NCBI GenBank assembly: GCA_963678675.1
Contig: OY783193.1
Coordinates: 15,947,746 to 16,011,745, forward strand
Source: Xiphydria camelus
Lineage: Eukaryota; Arthropoda; Insecta; Hymenoptera; Xiphydriidae
Reading direction: 5' to 3'
DNA: 64,000 nt
The notes under the pieces are model-generated. The model ran no database searches, was not told where the DNA came from, and saw nothing but the letters and a program-made list of their open reading frames with translations. A program made the position numbers and the translations under genes. This document shows positions 11,929 through 22,474 of the stretch, piece by piece (within the stretch, counting starts at the first letter, position 1; each line of letters begins with the position of its first letter).

Positions 11929-12890
11929 ATCAAGAGACACGGTAGTGTCTCGCGGCATGTTCATTCAAGTCGTCAGAACGACGCCGCCAGCGCTGTCGCC
12001 GCGAGCACCCGTGTATCTTTACAGGAAAAATGTCTGCCCCCTTCACCCCTCAATTTTAACATCGAATTTTCTCAATAAATATACGGTTATAAGCAAAACT
12101 ATGCTTAGTTACGCCATATAAATCGACTATTCTCTATCGATAGAGACCAGAGTAAATGTTGTAAGTTACATATTAACAGAGATTTTTCCTTAGCAACGCG
12201 AAGCCACGCCCCTCGCCCCTCAAAAGTCGAGAATCCGATTTCTCGGGCGATATATATATGTAAAAATGTCACAAAAATTCCGCCTGTCTTCGGCGGTATT
12301 CGGCCATGGTCGGAAATGTGTACACAGATGCGGCCACACGCATTCGCCATCAAAAATGTATGTGAGAGTGTGTGAGAGAATATATTCCTTGAATGTTTAG
12401 TTGTTTTTCAAAATTAATAAAATATTTCCATTCGCGAAACGATTTCCCTCGCATTTTTTCGATCCTCGGACGCGCTTGTTAATAAAAAGTAAAAATTCAG
12501 TGTAATCGGAGTAGTGAATCTCAATAGTGGTGAATGTGATAGACGCTCTGACAGCTAGCTATTATCAAATCGTTTGGATTTTTTTTAATAATCAAGATAG
12601 TGCACGGAAGCAGTGTCATTTTTCTCTGGTTGCTGGTGCATGAAGAGCAGGAAAGGAGACATCTGTATCTCGGAAGAAGTGGCATCAGATAAGTTACTTC
12701 CTAACTGACTGTCTTAACCTCATTTTCATCCCTTATACAGAACAAATATCTTTGTGGTTATTCTATTTTTTGTTTTCAGCGCCATACGAGAACGGGACGG
12801 ATTGATGGAAATTTGATTTTTCTTCGCAGTAAAAAATCAACCTAGGTAGAAAAGAATTCTCTAGAATTGCGGTACAATGCCACGGTATGA
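11929..12890 (+). repeat. Dispersed repeat, copy 1 (pairs with 36767-37727)
   Basis: From ATCAAGAGACACGGTAGTGT the sequence matches 36767 onward in the same orientation for about 960 bases with only scattered differences. The offset is 24838 bases at the left edge. Similarity stops abruptly to the left of 11929, so this is a true element border. No convincing coding frame; an 82-codon minus frame at 12105-12353 has no known motif. Confidence 0.85.
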
Positions 12891-13720
12891 ATATCAGGTT
12901 CTACCGACATGACATGCTTCGGCAAGGTCTGTATCAACTTTAGCAGTATATTGGGGGCACTGCACTAATCCTGTGGCACATTTTTCTATCTGGGAAAGCA
13001 TATTATTATGGTAGTACAGCTGTACAGCGTTCCGATAATATACCGTCTTCCCGTACTGACAGTATACATGCATTTTTTTACCTCCAATATGCCGGAATTA
13101 AAAATCTCTAGAACTCTGCGGTACAATGCCACGGTAGGAATATCAGGTTCTACCGACATGACATGCTTCGACAAGGTCTCTATCAACTTTAGCGGTATAT
13201 TGGGGGCACTGCACTAATTCTGTGGCACATTTTTCTATCTGGGAAAGCATATTATTATGGTAGTATAGCTGTACAGCGTTCCGATAATATATAATTGGAA
13301 CTTTTGATAATACGAAAGGAGGAATATATCGACAAAGAAAAGATAATAAAATAATTACTTCATTATTGTAATCCAATTCTATCGTATCTCCTACTTTTCT
13401 ACCACGGCTTTCCCAGATAGAAAAATGTGCCACAGGATTAGTGCAGTGCCCCCAATATAATGCTAAAATTGATACAGACCTTTTCGAAGCATGTCATGTC
13501 GGTAGAATTTGATATTCCTACCGTGGCATTGTACCGCAGAGTTCTAGAGATTTTTAATTCCGGCATATTAGAGGTTAGTATAATACGAAAAAGGAAATAT
13601 ATCGACAAAGAGAGAAAAAATAATAACAAAGTAGTTACTCCATTATTGTAATCCAATTCCATCGTATTCATTACTTTTCTGCCACGACTTTGATTGTTGA
13701 TATTGGATGGATCAACCAAT
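12870..13720. repeat. Modular palindrome, copy 1
   Basis: A module of 150-200 bases (GCGGTACAATGCCACGGTA, then CGACATGACATGCTTCG, then GTGGCACATTTTTCTATCTG) occurs twice direct (12870-13030, 13110-13290) and once inverted (13410-13560). The copy at 37700-38390 has the same module in a different order. Confidence 0.8.
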
Positions 13721-13900
13721 AAAACGACCTGTCAAACGTGAAGTGTACGTGTACCTCACTTCTATTTAATCTCTTCTTCGCCTCTAGTGTAACGATGGAA
13801 ATTACAAAATATCATAACTTTTTTGTATGTAACAACATATACCGAATGTCCTCTGGCAAACTCCTGATTTTGGATTTCCCTGACATTTGGCTGGAAGTGG

Positions 13901-15187
13901 TTGGCTCGGTGCTTTAAGAGTTGGCTTCGGGAGAGTGCGCTGCGGTCTTACGAGCTGAGCGAAGTGTCAAAAGTCTGATCTCCCGGTACCTGTCAATTCG
14001 GGAGATCGAAATCGTTAATTTGTAAATAATGATTACTAATATGTAGAAGTGGTAAGAAATAATCATTCGGGTTTCTTCGATGATATTCCCCAAGTGTTTA
14101 AAAACCGGTGTCCGATTTTTGCCAATAACTGTTGCTTCAACTTCCAGTGATATTATTAAGTATTACTGCAGAACGAGTAGGTTAGAAGATTTTCATGAAG
14201 ACTCATGATTTTCTGATATGTCATCTCGTACAGGTGCAACTGAAGCGGATCTAGCTCGTGTCCTGTCCGTAAAAAGATGACTCGATGGACATTGGAGAAT
14301 GTCAGACTTGTCACCGAGCGCCTATTACCCACGGTACATTAATTGCAATACGCGCTTCTCGTTTCAACTATTCCAGCATTAAATAACTTTTACTTCTTTC
14401 CATCTAATAACCTTTTATGAACTGTTCGTGGTAGGAGGCAGCGATCAATAATAGCGACTCGTCGTAGACAAGTGTGCCGAACTACTACTGCGATAATGTG
14501 CCCAAGCTCACGGTCTATTCTGCGATTAACGTTAACATAATCGTGATTATGCTCGGGTGATGGGTATTCCAAAAGAGGTAAAGTTGATACTAAACATCGG
14601 ACGCTGTAAGCTGACTTGCTAGTGTATGCTTCGCAACTGGAACATCATCGCAGGAATAATTTGTCTACAATTAGTCACAATCATTGATTGCTGCCCCCTA
14701 CGATCAACAATTCGTACAAGAGGTAAATACTTTGAAAGAAGTGAAAGTTATTTAAAGCAGGAATAGTTGAAATGAAAAGCGCATATTGCAATGAAAATAC
14801 CGTGGGTGAAAGGCGCTCGGTGATAAGTTCGACAATGTCTGATGTCGATCGACTCATTTTCTTCAGGATAGGACAGAAGTTGCATCCTCTTTGTTTGCAC
14901 CTTATGAAAGGGGACATGTAAGAAAACCGTCAAAAACTTCATGAAAATCTTGTAACCTACTCGTTCTGCAGTAATTACTTACTTAATCGCTGGAAGTTGA
15001 ACCCACAGTTATGGACACCGATTTTTAAACACTTGGGGAAACTCATCGAAGAAACCCGAATAATTATTTATCACTTCTACACATTATTGAGTATTATTTA
15101 CAAATTAACAATTTCGAGGTTAGAGACTTCGATCTCCCGAATGAGGTTGGCTGGGCAAAACTGAAGCAGATTACGCCACCGAGCCAA
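13901..15187. repeat. Large foldback element, arms about 550-650 bases
   Basis: The left arm (TTGGCTCGGTG at 13901 onward) is matched in inverted orientation by the right arm ending at 15187. Shared blocks include GGGAGATCGAA, CATTCGGGTTTCTTCGATGA, CCCCAAGTGTTTAAAAA, CTGCAGAACGAGTAGGTTA and TCACCGAGCGCCT. The centre is near 14600. The words GAGATCGAAG and GTTAATTTGTAAATAAT link it to the smaller foldbacks at 51804 and 58103. Short frames in the arms are not supported as genes. Confidence 0.8.
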
Positions 15188-15340
15188 ACACCCGCGGGCA
15201 AATTTAAACGGTTATAATATATTATTAATGCTGCACTAATGTGACTAATGTGACGGGTAAAAAAAATTGTAAAAATGAATTACAAAATAAAATTCAAATA
15301 CAATCCCCATATGTACTATAAATATACATATTTAATTAAA

Positions 15341-15637
15341 TCAGAAATGTGCATAAATTGGCTGACAGTACTGCATTCCCATACTTCGGAATGGGAATAC
15401 AGTACTGTCAGCCAATTTATGAACACGCTCTAAATAATTTTCATTTTTACCTGCATCACCGCTAAAAGTTATTAATTGATCAGAAGTAAAATGAACTTCG
15501 CATAATCCTTTTCTATGATGAGGTGCATATTTTAAGAAATCGAGCCACTTTTGACGAATATCTTTCGATTTTTTTACAGAAGGAACCATGAACCTTGATT
15601 TATTTTTACAACTCGGTACTGCACACGAAACAACCAT
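15341..15637 (-). pseudogene. THAP zinc-finger fragment
   Basis: From the ATG at 15637 the 98-residue frame shows the THAP signature: C5 and C10 near the N terminus, W31, then C46-x2-H49 followed by F50 (CEVHF). The spacing and the invariant Trp and Phe match the C2CH DNA-binding domain of P-element transposases and THAP proteins. STVFPF at residues 78-83 resembles the AVPxxF box that ends the domain. The frame then runs into a hairpin (15352-15421), so its last 14 residues are antisense of its own preceding exon sequence, and no catalytic domain follows. It may be a transposase N terminus left after deletion, or a THAP exon. Function beyond DNA binding is unknown. Confidence 0.72.
15352..15421. 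repeat. Hairpin with 31-base arms at the end of the THAP frame
   Basis: Arms 15352-15382 and 15391-15421 (CATAAATTGGCTGACAGTAC and onward) differ at one base, around an 8-base loop. Confidence 0.9.
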
Positions 15638-15764
15638 TTTATATTACATTTTTTTTTTATTTCAATTTCACTACATATAGATTCATAAATTAAGGTTATA
15701 TTTTCATTCTTTACTCCTGCAATGCCTACTATGAAGTAGGCTGCCATATTGATATATCGATACC

Positions 15765-15846
15765 ATCGATACCTTACTTCGAAAATTACGTAAGTGCAAT
15801 TTTTGTCAAAAATTGCACTTCGAGATTTTCAAAGCAAGGTATCGAT
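15765..15846. repeat. Hairpin with about 35-base arms
   Basis: ATCGATACCTTACTTCGAAA at the left is inverted at the right with a few mismatches. The inner stem is AGTGCAATTTTTG/CAAAAATTGCACT. Confidence 0.8.
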
Positions 15847-15984
15847 ATTTCAAATCAGGCGGTCAAAAAGGGTGTTTAGCTCGGTAGCGCCGAAGTTTAC
15901 TTCCTCGACCACCAGCCAACCTAATTGACAGCTACCGGCAGATCAGAGGCCCCTTTCTCGAACTCGCTCGTATCTTTGCGTGCA

Positions 15985-16120
15985 CGCATCTTAGCGAATA
16001 GACCAATCAGGATCAAGTATTCCGTATCAGGGAACGTATACGCATCTTAGCGAGTAGATCAATCAGGACCCCCACCACAACGGAATACTTGATCCTGATT
16101 GGTCTATTCGCTTAGATGCG
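15985..16120. repeat. Hairpin plus internal direct repeat
   Basis: GCATCTTAGCGAATAGACCA at 15985 is inverted at 16081-16120, with the shared inner block GATCAAGTATTCCG. A third, direct copy of CGCATCTTAGCGAGTAGATC lies between the arms. Confidence 0.8.
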
Positions 16121-16388
16121 TATACGTAACTTTGCGAGTGACTTGAGAAATTTATTTACGAGTAAGGGGGCAAAATTTCAGCGGTGCATACAAAAGGATT
16201 TCTTAAAACTATTCCAACGTCTCGAGTTAATATGTAACAACATATATACTGTCATAAGTAGTATCTTTACATGTGATGAAACAATTCGTCACGGTTATTG
16301 GAAGAGTATACTTATTGTTAGAGTTAAAGGTAAAATGTCTACATGGATTTCTGAAGACGACCAAGATATAAGAAAAATCCGATGGCCT

Positions 16389-17347
16389 GTAAATTCGAAA
16401 GCGGTATGTTTTATTTCTTCCAAATACTAAAGCAAAGTGAAAAATATAAGGGCACTCTAGTTTATAAATCCCTTTCAAAATATCACGAGAATAAATCAAA
16501 AGTAACGTGGTTATAATTAATTAGCTCGTATCGGTATAAAATGTGAGATTTTAATTTGGTGGTAATAAAAAGCTATTCTCCTACATGTAGGTACGTATTC
16601 TCCTCATGAATAAATTCCAAAAAGTAATGAAATCCCCCCACAAAAACAGATTCTCTGTAAAAAAAGGCGGCATGTTCATTCAGTGCCAACAAAAATTGAT
16701 ACGTAAAATACTCTCCAAAAAAGATTTGAAATCAATTAAGATCGCCATGTTCAAGATTTATGTATAAAAGTAAAAGGCATCATTTGAAAGGAAAATTACT
16801 GTAACTCGTTACTAAAAAATTCGACTAAAAAAATTTAGGTATAAACAAATTTTCATAAAAAAGAACTTGCCGCATTTTTTCCTTCAAAATAAAAAATTTA
16901 CAGAGAATTACATTCGATGTTTATGCACTTATGAGAGAGATTTTAAATAAATTCATACACTTATATGATACCACAAGTATACTGAACGTCGCACGAGAAA
17001 CCGATCAGGCGAGGGTCTTCTGAATTTCTCTGAATTTGACTTCGGCAGTGCAATTTATGAATCACTCTAGCACCGTCCAAGCACTGCAAATTATTCGGTA
17101 TAGTGGACAAAATATGAAAACTTAAACGCGGCAAGTTCTTTTTTATGAAAATTTGTTTATACCTAAATTTTTTTAGTCGAATTTTTTAGTAACGAGTTAC
17201 AATAATTTTTCTTTCAAATGATGTCTTTTACTTTTTATACATAAATCTTGAACATGGCGATCTTAATTGATTTCAAATCTTTTTTGGAGAGTATTTTACG
17301 TATCAATTTTTGTTGGCACTGAATGAACATGCCGCCTTCGTTTACAG
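16389..17347 (+). repeat. Dispersed foldback repeat, copy 1 (pairs with 38591-39551)
   Basis: The whole 959-base segment matches 38591-39551 in the same orientation. Its right part (16656-17347) is itself an inverted repeat. Arms of about 220 bases begin GGCGGCATGTTCATTCAGTG and CTGTAAA, and end in TTTACAG. The first 267 bases lie outside the arms yet are shared by both copies, so they belong to the unit. Confidence 0.85.
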
Positions 17348-17649
17348 ATCTAGTATACATAAAGTATTACGCATCAATCATTTTTCGTCGAATGAATAAA
17401 TTAACAAATATTCATAGAACGGATTATAACAACTGAGAAATAATCATTAAAATAATTTGATTTTGTCAAATCATCTTATTATTTAATGGCTTTTTTTTAG
17501 AACAAAAAAGAACTTAAATACATACACATTCATATCTGGAACATTTTTTATATTTCTATATTAGGATATACATTTTTGAAAATTTTAACAGAATATAAGT
17601 CAAGCTATTCATAAAAGAGTATTTCCAAAAATTTCCAGGAAACTCTTTA

Positions 17650-18039
17650 TACCGGGTGTTCTCAAACCTCTGACCCAGAGGAGAACCCTATGTTCATTAA
17701 AAAATTACGGACACAATGCAATTGATTTTATTGAAATCCGTTAAGAAATTAAGGAGAAATTAATTATTAAAAAGTAATTGATATTTTGAATTTATTCGGC
17801 ATTGATGACATCATAATTGAAGATAATGTTTATAATAACGATAGCAATTGCGATTATCTTCATGAGCCTTGAATATGACGTCATCAATGCCGAATAAATT
17901 CAAAATATGAATTACTTTTTAATAATTAATTTCTCCGTAAATTCTTAACGGATTTCAATAAAATCAATTGCATTAAGTCCGTAATTTTGTAATGAACATA
18001 GGGTTTTCCTCTAGGTCAGAGGTTTGAAAACATCCCGTA
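17650..18039. mobile_element. 390-base MITE, long inverted repeat
   Basis: The ends are TACCGGGTGTTCTCAAACCT and its inverted counterpart. Arms of about 180 bases share GCATTGATGACATCAT-type and TAATAATTAATTTCTCC blocks. Confidence 0.8.
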
Positions 18040-19141
18040 TATATTCCCTGACTTTTCCCTGACCTACATAATTCCATAACAATTCGAGGCTTTCCAGAAT
18101 TCCCTAACCGCTGGATATCGCGACATTATATCGATAGAGTTGCCACGTTTATCTATCATATTACAAATTATGCAAAATCAACGAAACATGAGACTAAAGA
18201 TCAAAGCAGAAGAATCGTTCCTTTCAATGCCGACAACAGACCCCAACAGAAATCCTCTCCTCCCTAGATTCATTCGATGCAATGAGACTTTCATTCGTAT
18301 CCAAATCGAGCGACGGCACGACGAATCGCGCAGCGTTCCCATGTATCGATACTATTCGCGCATTATTAAAAAATGCGCGTTGTTCTCTCTTCACCATCTA
18401 GATATCGGCGGGGATATCGAAGCAACGAAGTTTCACGTTGGAACCAGGCGCCCCTCGCGATATATGGATTGATAAATTGGACGGCCAGGAATCAATGGAT
18501 CTCTGTTCGAACCTAGCAACGGTTTTTCGTTTACTGTTAGCGATCGTCGTCGGGTCTGGCTCGTGGATCTCGCGTATAGATCGATCACTACATCGTCGTA
18601 TGTCCGGCGCTTCGTCAGAGAGAAGATCCTGGGATCATGGCTCCGTGCGGACGGAAATAGTGGCATATATATAGCGTGCAGCGGCTTACGTATGAGCTGC
18701 TGACCTACGCCGCGCGAGTTAATACCAATAACCGATTGTATCCGCCGTATTGTTCGCCCCGTAGACAGACCGTATTACGAGTCGTATCGACAAAAGCTTT
18801 ACGAATATTTTAGCGATAGGATCGCCGATTTCTTTTACAGTTCAAATATGTACTTAGCCTACCGCGATGCGGGATAAACCGATTTTTTTTTCGTACAGTA
18901 TCGACTCATCCGCGAGAGTCAGTGTTATCTATATTCATTTCCAATCGCAATTTTACGGTATAGGCTTTCTCTTGTCGGAGATCGGTAACGATGTAGCCGA
19001 TGTTGCGAAATATGTTTCGTCCTATCCGTGGAGTGTAACGTACGTCGAAGGACAGTGGTCCGGCTATGTACGATAATAATAATCGGGATCGAGAAGCTCG
19101 ATAGAGTCTCGCGCCGAGGACTGCTATAGTGGACAGCCGAG
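18040..19141. other. No gene recognised; CpG-rich
   Basis: 18130-18680 has open frames on both strands (up to 110 codons) but no motif, no start context and no splice pattern that I can defend. Confidence 0.5.
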
Positions 19142-19836
19142 GACAGCTATGTGATTCTCAGGATGGAAATCATAGGATGATATGTTGAGTAGTGCTTTGG
19201 ATACTATAGGCGATCAGACACTACTGGACACGGCCTGCACCTCGATGATTGGTTGTGGCGATGTACAAGCAGGCTCGACCAATCGTTCCAGAAGACGATC
19301 CCTAGTGTTTGATCGCCTAAATCAAACACTGGAGATCTTCATTCGAAGGGTTTGCCGGGCACTGCACGCCGTCGCAGCAGTCCTCGAGCCAATAACGTAA
19401 ACCTACAGAATCGTTCACTGAATCTGCGACATAGCAAATATAACGTCTACGATTTGTAGAATTATAGACGATGAGCGTCACCGTTGATTGGTTGTGGTGG
19501 GTAGGAAAGGTTAAGTAGAATTGGCAACACTGTAGTGATAAAACTCTTGAACAATTATAAGCTATTCCTGATTTTAACTAGAACTGGAGTGAAATTTAGT
19601 AAGTGTCAGGCATACGTACTTCAGCTTAAGAGTTTCATCACTACAGTTGTCGGTCATGCTTAACCTCTCCTACCCAACACGACCAATCAAGGAGGACGCT
19701 CATCGTCTATAGTTCCACAAACCGTATAGGTACGTTATGTTTGCTATGTTGCAGATCCAGTGAACAACCCTGTATGGTCTGCAAAATGCCACATAGTCTA
19801 CCATCCTATGACCTCCATTCTGAGAATCACTCTGTA
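19142..19836. mobile_element. MITE family B, copy 2, interrupted
   Basis: The ends and subterminal blocks match the copy at 8701-9033. The right half is split by a second MITE at 19404-19774. The left end has lost the first few bases of the TACAGAGTGATT terminus. Confidence 0.8.
19404..19774. mobile_element. MITE nested in MITE B at a TA site
   Basis: The ends TACAGAATCGTTCACTGAAT and inverted TACAGGGTTGTTCACTGGAT enclose arms of about 150 bases. The related uninterrupted copy reads AACCTATAGTCTGC at the matching place. Here that TA is present on both sides, which supports a 2-base TA duplication. Confidence 0.8.
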
Positions 19837-19917
19837 GTTATCTCAACAAAGATGTATTTAGGGCCAGTTTTACCAAAGCCAAGTTATACCTAGAATAAGT
19901 ATACCGAGGATAAATTT

Positions 19918-20274
<357 letters not shown>

Positions 20275-21356
20275 GGTAAATTGTTATTAATTTTGAAATA
20301 GAGTTGATTGGTGTATTTTTTAATCATCATCTGATGATGACATTGACGTATTACCAAGAATCAGAAATCCGAAGAAAATACGTGCCCGGTAAATAAAAGA
20401 TATCTATAACAATATATTTATATTTTCGTAACAATAACTTTTATTTTCGAGTCGTCGATAAGAGCATCAGGTACAAAAACACGTCCAAACATTCAATATC
20501 TCACCAAGAAGAATGTGGTCTAGTCTCAAAAAAAAACTATGAGAGTCGTCAATAATAGTAATTACAACGTAAAATTGCACCATTTGATCTAAATCTCGTA
20601 TCGGACAAAAATATATTCTAAAATCTATAAACTTTTAAATCGCTACAACTTAAGATTTATCACGCGGTGACATTACTCGGAGATTACATAGAGCGGTACA
20701 ATGTCATGGTTTTTTTTTAAGTATACGCGACCCTAATCTAAAAAGGTATACAAAGAGCGTTGCACGACTTGATGTCTAGTGCCGAGGTATCTTACAAAAG
20801 TGTATCAATGCAAATCTAACATTTTTTCATATTCTACATCGTACGACGGATAAATCACTTCTGCTCCTGAAAACTCTGTAATCACGCGAATTGAAGAAAG
20901 GTATAATGTCTACCTAGATAAATTTAAATGTTACTTATACAAGACCATGCAATGGTAGATGACTTCTTTGGTTGATATTATTGGATACCGTTGAGATTCT
21001 CGCGATTAGAGACCCGCGTGCGTAAATTTTAAATTTAAACTTGCATTTTCTGAGTAAAAGAGCGAAGAGAGAAAACAAAATTTTCCCGACGTTCCTATGA
21101 GCTTCTATTCTCCTATTAAAAAAGAACTATAATCTAAAATGTGTCGCGCGAAATTACCTAGCAAGGAAAGACTCATTTATAAAAAAAGAAGAGAGATCTA
21201 TTAATTTTGATTCTCCAGAGCTCTGACTTGGATAAAATTATAATCATGATTCAATCGCACGCGTGGAAAGGAAGGCTACAATAGCCGTTCCTCGGAGCAC
21301 CGACCGACGCGAAAATGCTGCGATCTAGAGAACTTGAGCATCATCGAGTTCTTAAT

Positions 21357-21799
21357 CTAGAACGAATAATCGAACGTCAATGTCGCGGTGGAATTTCTAC
21401 TGTCCGGCGATTGCATTGCGATATATCGTTTCCGTAAGATCTCTTGAAGGTCGTTGCAAGAGCTATTTTCTCGTTTGGCTCGCAAAGGTCTCCCACCCGG
21501 CGATCTGAAAAACACGTTTAAAAGCCCACTGTGAACAAAATCAATCCTTCGCAGCCACGACATTCTGACAATGCGAAACTCCTCTTTGTTCCTGGCGAAT
21601 TAAAAGTTTACCGCGTTAAAATTGTTTAATCGTACCTTGTGACGAGTTTCAATTTGACTTTGTCGATGTTTTTCAGTATGTCGCCCATTGATTTCTGGGA
21701 GATCAGTGGCGGTTTATGCCGATCGACGAACTTGTAGTCCTGTGAACTAGCTCTCCTCGCGATGTTAGGAGTCGCCGGAGGTTGCAGAGGTGGCGGCAT
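21357..21799 (-). CDS. Captured host-gene fragment, MTFR-like C terminus (copy 1)
   Basis: Two exons on the minus strand, 21799-21636 and 21504-21357, join at AG/GTACG and TTTTTCAG/AT to give 103 codons ending at a TAG. Exon lengths (164 and 148 bases), phase and splice sites are identical to copy 2. The protein has a proline-rich start (MPPPLQPP), then MGDILKNIDKVKLKLVTR followed by SPGGRPLR. As I recall the family, this block resembles the LKDMNKVKLR..RSPGGRP segment of mitochondrial fission regulators (MTFR1/MTFR2, Mito_fiss_reg domain), outer-mitochondrial proteins linked to fission. It is not a transposon gene and lies entirely inside the Harbinger element, so it was probably picked up from the host. 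Whether it is expressed is unknown. Confidence 0.7.
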
Positions 21800-21847
21800 A
21801 TAATAATAACTAATTAAAAGATTTTACATTATGATAAAAACGATTAC

Positions 21848-22062
21848 CTACAGTAATTAGCATTGATCCTGAAGCAAGAAATCTTAAAGTTGGCAATAAT
21901 TTCGTTGCTGGCTGAATTGCTGCATTTCTTTGCGACCTCGTAGCAATGCGATGTCATATTTGTCCCAATAATCTCTTACACAGGCTTGTTTTTCCAAACG
22001 AAATCAAGTGAAGAATTCTACAATCATTGTATTCTTCGAAATAGTCAACTTTGGAATAGTTT
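21848..22062 (-). pseudogene. Degenerate Harbinger transposase exon (copy 1)
   Basis: The minus-strand sequence matches the transposase exon of copy 2, including YFEEYND and the ...IASRSQRN region, with the same in-frame TGA just before FRL. Only the N-terminal part of a DDE transposase is present. Confidence 0.75.
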
Positions 22063-22474
22063 TGTATTAGATATTGGTTATAAATTAGTAGGTATAGGTA
22101 TCCTTTATTTACTTACCGCGGGCACGTATTTTCCTAAGATTTCTCATTCTTTGTAAGACGTCAATTTCATCATCAGATGATGATTCGAAAACTGGCACAT
22201 CAATCAACTCTATTTCATAACTAATAACAATTATTATGATTCTGTCACAGTTCTGATTCTGTCACGGAAGAATGAAGACGCAAACAAAAAGTTAGGTTAT
22301 ACCGAAGATAGCTAGCTTATCCAGCGCTGAAACTGCCGGATAAGCTATCCCTGCATTTATTCCAAAGTTTATCCTATTCCAGACTTATACCATCGTGGTA
22401 AAACGCTTGCGTACTGGTTATTCTCAGTATAGCGCTATACGGCGTTTATACCGTGTTGGTAAAACCGGCCCTTA

